NCBI GenBank assembly: GCA_963757335.1
Contig: CAVWRJ010000013.1
Location: 62,001-126,000 of the forward strand
DNA length: 64,000 nt
Source: DASQPA01 sp963757335
GTDB lineage: Bacteria; Acidobacteriota; Thermoanaerobaculia; Multivoradales; UBA5704
Direction of reading: 5' to 3'
Positions 25,506-33,793 of this stretch are shown piece after piece (position 1 is the first letter of the stretch; each line of letters begins with the position of its first letter). Made by a program: the position numbers and the translations under genes. A model generated the notes under the pieces. It saw only the letters and a program-made list of their open reading frames with translations, made no database searches and was not told the origin of the DNA.

Positions 25506-26162
25506 ATGGAGACGCACACCCTTGTCGACACCCGTCAGGAGGTCGCCCGGAGCCTCGCGCGGGCGCCGATCGTCGGCGTCGTCCGCACCGCGACCCGGGA
25601 GGAAGCGGCGCGGGTGGCGCGCCTGTTCCTCCAGTCCGGCCTGGAGCTGGTCGAGATCACCTTCTCGGTGCCCGGGGCGAGCGGCCTCGTGCGCGAGCTG
25701 CTGGCCGCCCGCGGCGCCGCCGGCCCGCCCTGGATCGGCATGGGGACGGTGACCACCGCCGCCCGGGCTCAGGAGGCCGTGGAGGCGGGGGCGGAGTTCC
25801 TGGTCAGCCCCAACACCAACCCGGCCATGGCCGCGGTCGCCGCCGAGCACGGCAAGTATCTGATGCTCGGCGCCCTCTCGGCGACCGAGGTGGTGGCCGC
25901 TCACGAGCTGGGGGCGGACCTGGTCAAGGTCTGGCCGCTGCCGCCCGTCGGGGGCCCGGCCTACCTTTCGGTCCTCCGCCAACCGCTGGGCGACATCCCC
26001 ATGCTCGCCGGGGGCGGCTTCTCGATCGAGGAGATCCCGGCCTACCGCGCCGCCGGGGCTATCGCTTTCGGCATCGGTGCACCGCTCCTCGGCGCGACGC
26101 TGGAGGAGAGCTTGCAGCGGATCGCGCGCGCCCTCACCCTGGCCCGCGGTGGATCCGCTTAG
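25506..26162 (+). CDS. eda: KDPG/KHG aldolase
   Basis: Class-I aldolase splitting 2-keto-3-deoxy-6-phosphogluconate (or hydroxy-oxoglutarate) to pyruvate and an aldehyde. The catalytic Glu is in GLELVEITFSVPGA, and the Schiff-base Lys in GADLVKVWPLPPVGG. GMGTVTTAARAQEAVEAGAEFLVSPNTNPA and the phosphate loop AGGGFSIEEIPAYRAAGAIAFGIG are standard. The 218-residue length is normal. No other Entner-Doudoroff gene is near. The start follows the -10 directly; the longer open frame upstream is not coding. Confidence 0.9.
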   Translation: METHTLVDTRQEVARSLARAPIVGVVRTATREEAARVARLFLQSGLELVEITFSVPGASGLVRELLAARGAAGPPWIGMGTVTTAARAQEAVEAGAEFLVSPNTNPAMAAVAAEHGKYLMLGALSATEVVAAHELGADLVKVWPLPPVGGPAYLSVLRQPLGDIPMLAGGGFSIEEIPAYRAAGAIAFGIGAPLLGATLEESLQRIARALTLARGGSA

Positions 26163-26176
26163 GAATGGGAGGTGAG

Positions 26177-26596
26177 ATGAGCTCGGCGACCCCGCCCCAC
26201 CACGTCACCTTCGACTCCACCCCGGAGATCTTCGCCACCGACTCGGCGGGCTCCTTCAACTACCCGCTCCTGGTGGCGGGCGTCCCCTTCCTCGAGACCC
26301 ACCTCTACGACGAGGTGCGTTTCGTCTTCTCGATCTGGCACCCCTCGGGACAGCGGACAATCGACCTCGACCGTGCCTACGTCGAGCTGCGCTCCTCCTT
26401 CGACCCCGAAGAGGAGCACTGGACGAAAATTGCCGAGATCGAGCCGGTGGTGCCGCCCTACGCGGGAGGGGAGAGCTTCGACGGCTGGATCGTGCTGCCG
26501 GTCTTGGGCGCCTCCTCCGCTTTCGCCGTCGTCGGCAGCGGCTTCGAGCCCCGGGCCCGCCTGCAGATTCGGGCGAGCGCCTACTTCGTCGCCTGA
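26177..26596 (+). CDS. Hypothetical protein
   Basis: The 139-residue product is predicted to be mostly beta (HHVTFDSTPEIFATDSAGSF, FVFSIWHPSGQRTIDLDRAYVELRS, FDGWIVLPVLGASSAFAVVG). It has no signal peptide. I do not recognise the family; the strand pattern suggests a small beta-sandwich. The ATG at 26177 has a strong Shine-Dalgarno (GGGAGGTGAG) and lies 14 bp after eda, so it is cotranscribed. An insertion-like hairpin element starts 6 bp after its stop. Confidence 0.65.
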   Translation: MSSATPPHHVTFDSTPEIFATDSAGSFNYPLLVAGVPFLETHLYDEVRFVFSIWHPSGQRTIDLDRAYVELRSSFDPEEEHWTKIAEIEPVVPPYAGGESFDGWIVLPVLGASSAFAVVGSGFEPRARLQIRASAYFVA

Positions 26597-26701
26597 TTTC
26601 TTGGTACTGGGTCCGTTTGAACCTGCGGGCGGTCTCCTTCGGGCGCTCCGCGCAGCCAGTCGTCCGTCCTCGATTTCAAACGGACCCAGTACCGATTTCT
26701 T
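26595..26701. mobile_element. Dispersed hairpin element, copy (c), with 8-bp target duplication
   Basis: The 91-bp element (26603-26693) has perfect 19-bp terminal inverted repeats, GGTACTGGGTCCGTTTGAA and its complement. It is flanked by direct repeats GATTTCTT (26595-26602 and 26694-26701). The core matches the other copies in reverse orientation. The structure is that of a MITE-like non-autonomous insertion. It sits between two convergent genes, where it could also act as a terminator. Confidence 0.8.
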
Positions 26702-26710
26702 CGCCGAGCC

Positions 26711-27268
26711 CTAGCGGAAACCGCGCCGCAGCTCGCGCTTCCAGAGCTCGAAGTTCTCCTCGTCCCAGAGGACGACGACGACCCGTTCGAGCTTGGTGCC
26801 GCCCTGCAGGTAGCGGTGGATCTCGGTCAGCATGATGCGGGCGGCGCGCTCCCGGGGGAAGCCGAAGACCCCGGTCGAGAGCGCCGGGATGGCGATCGAC
26901 TTCAAGCCGCGGCGGTCGGAGAGGGCGAGGGCCGAGCGCACGGCGGAGGCGAGCTTCCGGTCCTCGTCCCCCTCCCCCATCCGCGGGCCCACGGCGTGAA
27001 TCACCTGGCGGGCTTTCAGGTGCCCGGCCCCGGTCATCACCGCCGTCCCCACCGGGGTGCTGCCGATCCGGTTGCACTCCTCCTGGATCGACGCTCCCCC
27101 CTTCTCCCGGATCGCCCCCGCCACCCCCGCCCCGAGCTGGAGCTGCTCGTTGGCGGCGTTGACGATGGCGTCCACCTCCATGTCGGTGATGTCGCCCTGG
27201 ACCAGCTCGAGCTGGGTCCGGTCCATCGTCACCACCAGCCGATTTTCGGTGATCTCCTCGTTTCCCAC
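26711..27268 (-). CDS. Macro domain protein (O-acetyl-ADP-ribose deacetylase-like)
   Basis: The 185-residue product is a single macro domain that binds ADP-ribose and often removes it or its acetyl form. LELVQGDITDMEVDAIVNAANEQLQLGAGVAGAI is the signature with the catalytic-type AANxxLxxGGGVxGAI pattern (here LGAGVAGAI). STPVGTAVMTGAGHL, VIHAVGP and IPALSTGVFGFPRERAA follow. The GTG start at 27268 gives a short lead of 14 residues; MDRTQLEL is an alternative start. It is head to head with argS, 53 bp apart. Confidence 0.9.
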   Translation of the reverse strand: MGNEEITENRLVVTMDRTQLELVQGDITDMEVDAIVNAANEQLQLGAGVAGAIREKGGASIQEECNRIGSTPVGTAVMTGAGHLKARQVIHAVGPRMGEGDEDRKLASAVRSALALSDRRGLKSIAIPALSTGVFGFPRERAARIMLTEIHRYLQGGTKLERVVVVLWDEENFELWKRELRRGFR

Positions 27269-27301
27269 AGAGAGATGATATCAGGGCCTCTCGTCAGACG
27301 T

Positions 27302-27310
27302 TGGTATACA
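27302..27310 (+). promoter_or_regulatory. Extended -10 (TGGTATACA) of argS
   Basis: TGG-TATACA ends 11 nt before the argS ATG, with no Shine-Dalgarno between. The leader would be about 5 nt. Confidence 0.5.
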
Positions 27311-27321
27311 CTCGGCCGGCG

Positions 27322-29265
27322 ATGTGGGGAGACCTCAAAAAGGAGCTTTCAGACGGGCTCGCGAAGACCATTCGCGAGCGTTTCGGGGTGGATCACGCGC
27401 CGGTGCTCGAAGTGCCGCCGCGGCGCGAGCTGGGCGATCTGGCGAGCCCCGCCGCCCTCCAGCTCGCCCGGATTTTGAAGCGCAAGCCGCGGGAGATCGC
27501 CCAGGAGCTGGCCGACGCCTTCCCCCGGCCGGCCCTCGTCCACGCCGTGACCGTCGAGGGGGCGGGCTATCTCAACTTCCGGCTCGACCGCGGCGCCTTC
27601 ACCGCCCAGGTGCTCTCCTCAGACCTCCTCGCCGGGGCGCCGCGCCCCGGCAAGGTCATCATCGAGCACACCAACATCAACCCCAACAAGGCGGCCCACA
27701 TCGGCCACCTGCGAAACGCCGTCCTCGGGGACGTCCTCGCCCGCTGCCTGAAGGGCCTGGGCGCGACCGTCGAGGTCGAGAACTACATCGACGACACCGG
27801 GGTCCAGCTCGCCGACGTCGTCGTCGGCTTCCTGGACCTTCGGCAGCTCACCGCGGCCGACGTCCTCGCCCTCCCCGACCCCTTCGACTACTACTGTTGG
27901 GACCTCTACAGCGAGGTCGGCCAGTGGTACGAGAGCGAAACCGGGAAGACCGAGGGGCCGAAGCTCCGCCGCCAGACCCTCCACGAGATGGAGACCGGCG
28001 AGGGGGAGCGGGCGGAGATGGCGCGCCTGGTGGCCCGCCGGGTCGTCCACTGCCATCTCGCCACCATGCGCCGGCTGGACGTCGGCTACGACCTCCTCAC
28101 CCGGGAGAGCAGCATCCTGGGGCTCCGCTTCTTCGAGCACGCCTTCGGCCTCCTCAAGGAGAGCGGCGCCGTGCTGCTCGAAAAAGAGGGGAAGAACCAG
28201 GGCTGCTGGGTGATGCCGCTCTCCCAGAGCGAGGAGTTCGCCGGCCTCGCCGACCCCGACAAGGTGATCGTCCGCTCCGACGGCACGGTGACCTACGTCG
28301 GCAAGGACATCGCCTACCAGCTCTGGAAGCTCGGCCTCCTGGGGATGGACTTCGCCTATCGCTACTGGCCGGAGGAGGGGGTGTGGGAGACGACCTCTCC
28401 AGCGAGCTCGGGCGAGCCTGGCCACCCCGACTTCGGCCGCGCCTTCCGGGCGATCAACGTCATCGACGCCCGCCAGAGCTATCTCCAGAAGATCGTACGG
28501 GCCGGTCTCGAAGCCCTCGGGCACCCGGAGGAGGCGGAGCGCTCGATCCACTTCGCCTACGAGATGGTGGCGCTCTCGCCGTCGACCGCCCGGCTCCTCG
28601 GCTACCTCGCCGAGGGGGCGGAGGACAAGACCCTGGAGATGTCGGGACGGAAGGGGGTCGGGGTCAAGGCGGACGACCTGATCGACCGGCTGGAGGCGAA
28701 GAGCCGGGAGGAGATCTCGTCCCGCGAGCGCGCCATGGAGGGGCTCACCCCGGAGGCCCTGGACACCCTGGCCCACCAGATCGCCATCGCCGCACTGCGC
28801 TTCTTCATGGTCAAGGCGACGACCAACCGGGTGATCGCCTTCGACTTCGACGAGGCGCTCTCCTTCGAGGGCGAGTCGGGCCCCTACCTCCAGTACTCGC
28901 TCGTCCGGGCGAAGAACATCCGCCGCCGGCTCGCCGAGGAGGGGCTCCCCGACGCCGTGACGGTCGAGGAGGTCGCCCGCCTCGCGCCCGAGTTTTTCCC
29001 CGAGGACCTCTGGGATCTCGTGCTCGCCGTGGCGCAGACCGGCGAGGCGGTGGAGCGGGGGGCCGACGGGCTCGAGCTGTCGCTCGTCGCCCGCCACGCC
29101 CTGGAGCTCGCCCAGCGCTTCAACGCCGTCTACCACAAGCACCCCATCCTCCAGGAGAAGGACGCCGCTGTGCGCGCCGCGCGGCTCGCCGCCGTCCAGG
29201 CTTTCCGCAAGGGGCTCGAAATCCTCTGCGGGCTCCTCGCCATCCCCACGCCCGACAAGATGTAG
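27322..29265 (+). CDS. argS: Arginyl-tRNA synthetase
   Basis: A class-I synthetase of 647 residues. An N-terminal Add1 domain (about 1-100; DLASPAALQLARILKRKP) is followed by the HIGH motif in NPNKAAHIGHLRNAVLGD (about 120-137). The catalytic core continues with NYIDDTGVQLADVV and VTYVGKDIAYQLWKLGLL. The anticodon-binding end has FNAVYHKHPIL. A KMSKS-like MSGRKGVGVKADDLI loop is typical of ArgS. The ATG at 27322 is chosen because it follows the promoter directly and matches the family N-terminus. Confidence 0.96.
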   Translation: MWGDLKKELSDGLAKTIRERFGVDHAPVLEVPPRRELGDLASPAALQLARILKRKPREIAQELADAFPRPALVHAVTVEGAGYLNFRLDRGAFTAQVLSSDLLAGAPRPGKVIIEHTNINPNKAAHIGHLRNAVLGDVLARCLKGLGATVEVENYIDDTGVQLADVVVGFLDLRQLTAADVLALPDPFDYYCWDLYSEVGQWYESETGKTEGPKLRRQTLHEMETGEGERAEMARLVARRVVHCHLATMRRLDVGYDLLTRESSILGLRFFEHAFGLLKESGAVLLEKEGKNQGCWVMPLSQSEEFAGLADPDKVIVRSDGTVTYVGKDIAYQLWKLGLLGMDFAYRYWPEEGVWETTSPASSGEPGHPDFGRAFRAINVIDARQSYLQKIVRAGLEALGHPEEAERSIHFAYEMVALSPSTARLLGYLAEGAEDKTLEMSGRKGVGVKADDLIDRLEAKSREEISSRERAMEGLTPEALDTLAHQIAIAALRFFMVKATTNRVIAFDFDEALSFEGESGPYLQYSLVRAKNIRRRLAEEGLPDAVTVEEVARLAPEFFPEDLWDLVLAVAQTGEAVERGADGLELSLVARHALELAQRFNAVYHKHPILQEKDAAVRAARLAAVQAFRKGLEILCGLLAIPTPDKM

Positions 29266-29269
29266 CGCC

Positions 29270-30010
29270 ATGCCTCCCGGCACCCCCACCGGAGAGGTAA
29301 GAGGAGCGGCCGCGGGCCGGCAGCCGTCCTGGCTCGGCTGCGGCTGCGGCCTCCTCGTGGCGCTCGTCCTTGCCGGCTTCGTGGGGATGACCTGGTTCGC
29401 CTACCTTCAGGGGGAGGACTTCAAGCGTGGCCTCAAAGACCCCGCCTACAGAGACGCCCGCACCCGCGCCGTCCTCCACTATCAGGAGCTGCCGCCCGGC
29501 TACTACCCGATGGGGGCCTACTCCGTCTCTTTCTTCCTGAAGATGGCCATGCTCACCGACTTGGACCCCGCCCAGGGCGGCGTCACTCGGGAGCACCCCT
29601 TCAGCCGGCGCGGCTTCCTCTACATGAGCTCCCGCCGGCTGGGCGAGCGCGACCGCGACGTCCGTCGCTACCTTACAGGCGAGGGCGGGCGCCCCGACTG
29701 GATGGAGCGCGCCAACGTCGACATGCGCCAGGGCGAGATCCTCCGCCGCGGCCGGATCGAGGTCCGGGGCATCCCCCTCCTCTATTCCGCCAGCCGGAGC
29801 GAGATGAACGTCCAGGGGCAGCCGGTCCACGGGATCGGCACCCTCTTCCTGGTCGACTGTCCCAACCACGAGCGCACCCGCCTCGGCCTCTGGTTCGGCC
29901 CCGACCCCCATCCCGGAGAGCCGGCGGCGGCCGACGACGTCACCGGGAGCCCGGCCGACCCCAAGGCGCTGGCGGAGTTCGCGGGGCACTTCCGGTTCTG
30001 CGCGGGATGA
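29270..30010 (+). CDS. Hypothetical single-pass membrane protein
   Basis: The 246-residue product has a short cytosolic N-terminus, one membrane helix (CGLLVALVLAGFVGMTWFAYL, about 29-49) and a periplasmic soluble part. That part has mixed alpha/beta stretches (YYPMGAYSVSFFLKMAMLTD, RGFLYMSSRRLGERDRDVRRYL, IPLLYSASRSEMNVQGQ, GIGTLFLVDCPNHERTRLGLWF). I do not recognise a family. It starts 4 bp after argS and is probably cotranscribed. Confidence 0.65.
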   Translation: MPPGTPTGEVRGAAAGRQPSWLGCGCGLLVALVLAGFVGMTWFAYLQGEDFKRGLKDPAYRDARTRAVLHYQELPPGYYPMGAYSVSFFLKMAMLTDLDPAQGGVTREHPFSRRGFLYMSSRRLGERDRDVRRYLTGEGGRPDWMERANVDMRQGEILRRGRIEVRGIPLLYSASRSEMNVQGQPVHGIGTLFLVDCPNHERTRLGLWFGPDPHPGEPAAADDVTGSPADPKALAEFAGHFRFCAG

Positions 30011-30084
30011 GCGCGGAATGAAGGTAGTGACGAGATCCACCCAGCGTACTCAGACCTTCTTGTCGGCCGCTCCTAGAAGAGGAG

Positions 30085-30333
30085 TTACGCGGCCTCAATA
30101 GATTTGGCTCGCTCGTAGAGCGTCTCGGGCGCAATATCCGCACCGTTCGGCCATGCAATCGTCCCACCCTCGATGAAGAAGCGCTCGAAATATCCGGGGT
30201 CCTTGAGCGGCTCGAAGATCGGACCCGCGAGCCAGTCCGAAAAATCGATCGTGTTTTCAGTCCCGTCGTTGAATACCACGTGGATCCGGAATCTGCCATG
30301 GTGCTCAGCTCGAATAACGATTGGAAGAAACAT
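30085..30333 (-). CDS. DUF2442 domain protein
   Basis: An 82-residue protein with the DUF2442 pattern: VIRAEHHGRFRIHVVFNDGTENTIDFSDWL then FEPLKDPGYFERFFIEGGTIAWPNGADIAPETLY. The ATG at 30333 has an AAGGAGG Shine-Dalgarno. DUF2442 genes commonly pair with DUF4160 genes, as here, and the pair behaves like a toxin-antitoxin-type module in distribution; activity is not shown. It starts 10 bp after the stop of its partner. Confidence 0.85.
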   Translation of the reverse strand: MFLPIVIRAEHHGRFRIHVVFNDGTENTIDFSDWLAGPIFEPLKDPGYFERFFIEGGTIAWPNGADIAPETLYERAKSIEAA

Positions 30334-30343
30334 CAAGGCCTCC

Positions 30344-30604
30344 TTAGTCCAAGGGTGCGACGCGTTCGAGCGCCTCACCCGCCTTCATTCGATCCCAGTT
30401 AGCTTCCAACTCCACGCGATGCGCGACTGCCCAGTCCTTGATCAGACGCACGGCTGTTCGGGATCGGAGTGCGCCGGCCAGTAGCTCGCCGTCGAAGGTG
30501 AAGGTCGCCTGCTGACCTTGATACTCCGCGTGGAAGTGAGGAATTCCGTGTTCGCGATAGAACATGCGGACTACGATGCCGAAGAAGACGGAAATCACCG
30601 GCAC
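30344..30604 (-). CDS. DUF4160 domain protein, partner of DUF2442
   Basis: An 86-residue protein with the DUF4160 pattern: ISVFFGIVVRMFYREHGIPHFHAEYQGQ (conserved HFHAEY), FTFDGELLAGALRSRTAVRLIKDWAVAHRVELEANW and a C-terminal ERVAPL. The GTG at 30604 (VPVISVFFG) matches the usual family start; an 11-codon longer frame is open. It is the first gene of a two-gene unit with DUF2442. The base composition is lower in GC than that of the core genes, which supports acquisition. Confidence 0.85.
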   Translation of the reverse strand: MPVISVFFGIVVRMFYREHGIPHFHAEYQGQQATFTFDGELLAGALRSRTAVRLIKDWAVAHRVELEANWDRMKAGEALERVAPLD

Positions 30605-30765
30605 GTCTTGATCTACTCCTCTCTCTCTGTCATACACCCTAGTGTACCAAGCTCCTCACCGGAGGAGTCGGCAGGTAAAGCTGCGATCTGAGAACCAAGA
30701 GGAGGCCCAATACGGAACCCGCGACAGCCTGCCAGGGAGATAGTAGGCTCAACTGGGGGTGACAC

Positions 30766-31014
30766 ATGGCGAGAACTCTGGCAAGACTAGGCGAAGGTGG
30801 CAGGCTCGTGATCCCAGCCGAGTACCGGAAGGCCCTGGGGCTCCACACCGGAGATGAGGTCCTGCTCATTCTGGAGGAGGGAGCCGTCCGGATCTCGACA
30901 CCCAAGGAGGCGATCCGGCGCGCTCAAGCCCTCGTTCGCTCCTACATCCCCGGAGCCGAGAGCCTGTCCGATGAGCTCATCGCGGACCGGCGACGAGAAG
31001 CTCGCGATGAATGA
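30766..31014 (+). CDS. AbrB/MazE-type antitoxin (SpoVT fold)
   Basis: An 82-residue swapped-hairpin DNA-binding protein: LGEGGRLVIPAEYRKALGLHTGDEVLLILEEGAVRIST is the AbrB/VapB signature (GRLVIPAEYRKALG). The C-terminal helix (ALVRSYIPGAESLSDELIADRRREA) is the usual toxin-neutralising tail of VapB partners of PIN toxins. It overlaps the start of a truncated PIN toxin gene, so it is now an orphan. Confidence 0.85.
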   Translation: MARTLARLGEGGRLVIPAEYRKALGLHTGDEVLLILEEGAVRISTPKEAIRRAQALVRSYIPGAESLSDELIADRRREARDE

Positions 31015-31036
31015 GGTCGTCCTCGACGCCCGCTGA
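31007..31036 (+). pseudogene. Remnant of a VapC (PIN domain) toxin gene
   Basis: The ATG at 31007 overlaps the antitoxin stop and reads MNEVVLDAR before a TGA. PIN toxins typically begin with xxVVLDASALL, so the first eight residues match and the rest has been lost. The downstream DNA belongs to the convergent ABC operon. The short length makes this an inference. Confidence 0.5.
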
Positions 31037-31044
31037 CGCCCCCC

Positions 31045-31926
31045 CTAATCCTCCTCGTAGCTGATCTCCATCCGCCGAATCTTCCAACCCGAAATCGCGA
31101 GGAGCACCGCGGTCAGCAGGAAGATCCCCGGCACGGCGAGCCAGGGGGAGGGGGCATCGGCGGGGAGCGCGAAGGGTCCTAGCGAGACGGGCACCGGGCA
31201 GAGCGACTCCAGGTAGTGGATCATCGAAATCTTCTTGAGCAGCGGCGGCAGGAGGAAGTTGATCCCCTCCCAGCCGAAGACGATCACCGCCGGAATGGCC
31301 GGGCTTTTCCAGAAAAAGCCGAAGGCGAGGAAGACCGCGCCGTAGCCCAGACAGGCGAGGAAAGTCACGCCGACATAGGCGAGGAGATGCGCGAAGCCCG
31401 GGCCGTGGAAGAAGAAGAGGTCGAGGCCGGCGTACGGGGAGTAGGAGAGGAGGAACGAGGCGGCCGTCGCGCTCCCGAAGAGGGTGAAGGCGACGAGGAG
31501 ACCGGTCAGGTATTTCGCCGTCGCCAGCACCTCGCGGCGGACCGGCGACAGGAAGTAGTAGTGGAGAGTCCGCTCCAGCATCTCCCGCCGGACCAGGTTG
31601 CCGAAGATCTCGACGCAGCCGAAGAAGATCACCAGCCGCAGGAGGAAGGTCTGATAGAGGAGGGCGAAGGCTTTCGTCGCCTCGGGGAGCTCGTCGGAGT
31701 GACTCACGAAACGGGCGACGATCGCATGGAGCGCGAAGATCGCGACCGGCATCGTGGCCAGGACGTAGAGGCCCAGGGCGCGCTTGCCGAGGAAGCTCTT
31801 CTTCACTTCGAGCCGGAGGATCGCCGCCAACTGGCGCCGAAAGAGGCCCCAGGGGAGGGGAGCGGGGGCGGAGGCGGAAGACCGCGGGGCGGCCGTTCTC
31901 GGGGGGCTCAAGGGCTCGGCGCTCAT
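31045..31926 (-). CDS. ABC-2 type transporter permease
   Basis: The 293-residue product has a Pro/Ala-rich N-terminus and about six hydrophobic helices (LGLYVLATMPVAIFALHAIVA, LLYQTFLLRLVIFFGCVEIF, LVAFTLFGSATAASFLL, YVGVTFLACLGYGAVFLAFGFFW, IPAVIVFGWEGINFLLPPLL, AVPGIFLLTAVLLAISGW). It pairs with the ATPase just upstream, whose stop overlaps its start by 4 bp (ATGA). The substrate is unknown. Last gene of the four-gene exporter operon. Confidence 0.8.
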   Translation of the reverse strand: MSAEPLSPPRTAAPRSSASAPAPLPWGLFRRQLAAILRLEVKKSFLGKRALGLYVLATMPVAIFALHAIVARFVSHSDELPEATKAFALLYQTFLLRLVIFFGCVEIFGNLVRREMLERTLHYYFLSPVRREVLATAKYLTGLLVAFTLFGSATAASFLLSYSPYAGLDLFFFHGPGFAHLLAYVGVTFLACLGYGAVFLAFGFFWKSPAIPAVIVFGWEGINFLLPPLLKKISMIHYLESLCPVPVSLGPFALPADAPSPWLAVPGIFLLTAVLLAISGWKIRRMEISYEED

Positions 31927-32936
31927 GCCTTGCCTCCATTCGATCCGATCAGGTACTGGTAGACGGAGGAGACGTCGGCGTCGGCCGGCGCCACAGCTTC
32001 GACCAGGAGGCCGGTCTCGAGCACGATCTGGTTTAAGAGCAGGTAGAAGCCGTCGGCGTCGCGGGTGCTGACGAGGAGGCCCTTGCGGTCGTCGGCGATC
32101 TTGGCCTCGACCACGTGGTCCGCCTCGAAGGCCCGGGCGGCGAGGAGCGCGGGGCGGTCGCAGCGCACCGCGATCTGCATCGGGTGCTCCTCCATCTCTT
32201 CGCGCACCCCCTGGATCTTCCCCTCGGCCACGATGTAGCCGCCGTTGATGAGGATCACCTGATCCGAGATGCGGTCGACCTCGTGCAGGATGTGGGAGGA
32301 GACGAGGACGTGGAGCCCGGCCTCGGCCAGCTCGCGGAAGAGCGCGATGACGTCGGCCCGCGCCATGGGGTCGAGACCGTTCAACGGCTCGTCGAGGATG
32401 AGCACCCGGGGCTCGTGGGCCATGGCCTGGGCGAGCTTGATCCGCTGGCGCATCCCCTTGCTGTAGCCGGCGACCTTGCGCGGGGCGGCCTCGGTCAAAC
32501 CGACCCGGGCGATCGCCTTCGCCGCCAGCTCCTCGGCCTCGGCGTGGGTCCGACCGTGGACCCGCAGGTAGGAGTAGACGAACTGCCAGCCCGAGAGACC
32601 GCGGGGGAAGGCATCGTACTGGGTCGAGTAGCCGAGGAGCCGGAAAAGCTCCTCCGGCCGGTCCGGCGGGATACCGAGGACCCGGATCTCCCCCTCGGTG
32701 GGGTTCAAGAGCCCCACCATCAGGTTCATCAAGGTGGTCTTCCCCGAGCCGTTGGGGCCGACGAGGCTGGTGATCCCCGGCGGGATCGTGAGATGGACCC
32801 GGTTGACTCCCAGGACCTCGCCGTAGAACTTCGAGACGCCGTCGAAGGTGATGTGACGCTCGGGAGCCGCGGCGGAGGGGGCGGGAGCGGCCGGCGCGGG
32901 CGATCCGGAGACGGCGGTGGCGACCGAGGTGCTCAT
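31923..32936 (-). CDS. ABC transporter ATP-binding protein
   Basis: A 337-residue nucleotide-binding subunit. Walker A is GPNGSGKTT, the signature is YSKGMRQRIKLAQAM, Walker B is VLILDEPLNGLDP, and the switch His is in SSHILHEVD. The C-terminal third (about 240-337) is the accessory domain common in ABC-2 drug/lipid exporters. The start at 32936 overlaps the upstream permease stop by 4 bp. The longer frame upstream is shadow coding. Confidence 0.93.
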   Translation of the reverse strand: MSTSVATAVSGSPAPAAPAPSAAAPERHITFDGVSKFYGEVLGVNRVHLTIPPGITSLVGPNGSGKTTLMNLMVGLLNPTEGEIRVLGIPPDRPEELFRLLGYSTQYDAFPRGLSGWQFVYSYLRVHGRTHAEAEELAAKAIARVGLTEAAPRKVAGYSKGMRQRIKLAQAMAHEPRVLILDEPLNGLDPMARADVIALFRELAEAGLHVLVSSHILHEVDRISDQVILINGGYIVAEGKIQGVREEMEEHPMQIAVRCDRPALLAARAFEADHVVEAKIADDRKGLLVSTRDADGFYLLLNQIVLETGLLVEAVAPADADVSSVYQYLIGSNGGKA

Positions 32937-33790
32937 CGCACCACCTCGTAGGCGCGCACCTTGCGCCGCAGCATGGAGAGGAAGAGAACGCAGGCGGCGC
33001 CCAGGGCGAGCCAGGCGGCCCAGGGGGGGATGACGTCGGGCTCGCGGCCGGTGAAGAGGTTCTGGCGCACGATGTCGTTCAACTCCCCGATGCTCACCAG
33101 GCTCCCCCAGCGGGTGTCGAGGATGTGGTTGATGACGAGCGCGAAGCCGCTGAGGACGAAAAAGACGGCGAGGAGGGCGACCCTCGCGACCGGCTTCCAC
33201 TTCACCCAGGCCGAGATGGCGAGGGTCAAAAGCGAGAGGACGAGGATCCACTCCCAGGAGGCGGCGAGGATCGCCCAGGCGATCCCGAGATGGCTGCCGG
33301 TCCAGCCGTCCTCGAGCGATGCCTGGAAGAGGAAGAGCAGGAGGCACGGCACCCAGGTCAGGGCGGAGAGGAGAGCGAGGAGCACCGAGAGCTTCCCCAG
33401 CACGTACTCGGCGGGGGAGAAGGGGCGCGAGAAGTAGAGCGGCAGGGCGTTGTTCCGCACGTCCGGCGCGATGAGGCCGGGGCCGATGACGAGGGCGAGG
33501 AAGAAGCCGATCGAGCTCTCGATCTGGAGGATCTTCTCGAAAAAGACGTTGTCGATCGGGATCACCCGGTCGAGCGGGAGCTTGAGGGCCGAGAGGGCCG
33601 AGAAGTTGTGGTGCAGATAGACGATCACCGCCGCCCCCAGCGCCACGAGCCCTCCTAAGACGAGGAGGAGGAGCACCAGCCGGCTCGCGAAAACGTCTTT
33701 CAAGGCGTAGCGCAGAGGCACCAGGAAGCGCGACCGCTGCTGGGTCAGCTCCCCGGTGTAGCGCCGGTAGGTCTGTTCGTAGACCGCCAT
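32933..33790 (-). CDS. ABC-2 type transporter permease
   Basis: A 285-residue membrane subunit: a cytosolic N-terminus (YEQTYRRYTGELTQQRSRFLVPLRYALKDV), a first helix (LVLLLLVLGGLVALGAAVIVYL), a large loop, then five more helices. The pattern 'YRRYxG...R' at the start is common in permeases paired with this ATPase type. It sits between two ATPase genes, 3 bp from the upstream one and overlapping the downstream one. Confidence 0.82.
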   Translation of the reverse strand: MAVYEQTYRRYTGELTQQRSRFLVPLRYALKDVFASRLVLLLLVLGGLVALGAAVIVYLHHNFSALSALKLPLDRVIPIDNVFFEKILQIESSIGFFLALVIGPGLIAPDVRNNALPLYFSRPFSPAEYVLGKLSVLLALLSALTWVPCLLLFLFQASLEDGWTGSHLGIAWAILAASWEWILVLSLLTLAISAWVKWKPVARVALLAVFFVLSGFALVINHILDTRWGSLVSIGELNDIVRQNLFTGREPDVIPPWAAWLALGAACVLFLSMLRRKVRAYEVVR

Positions 33791-33793
33791 GCT

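Noticed and set aside
27619..29289. A 556-codon minus-strand frame inside argS
   Set aside because: Antisense shadow; argS is complete on the plus strand.
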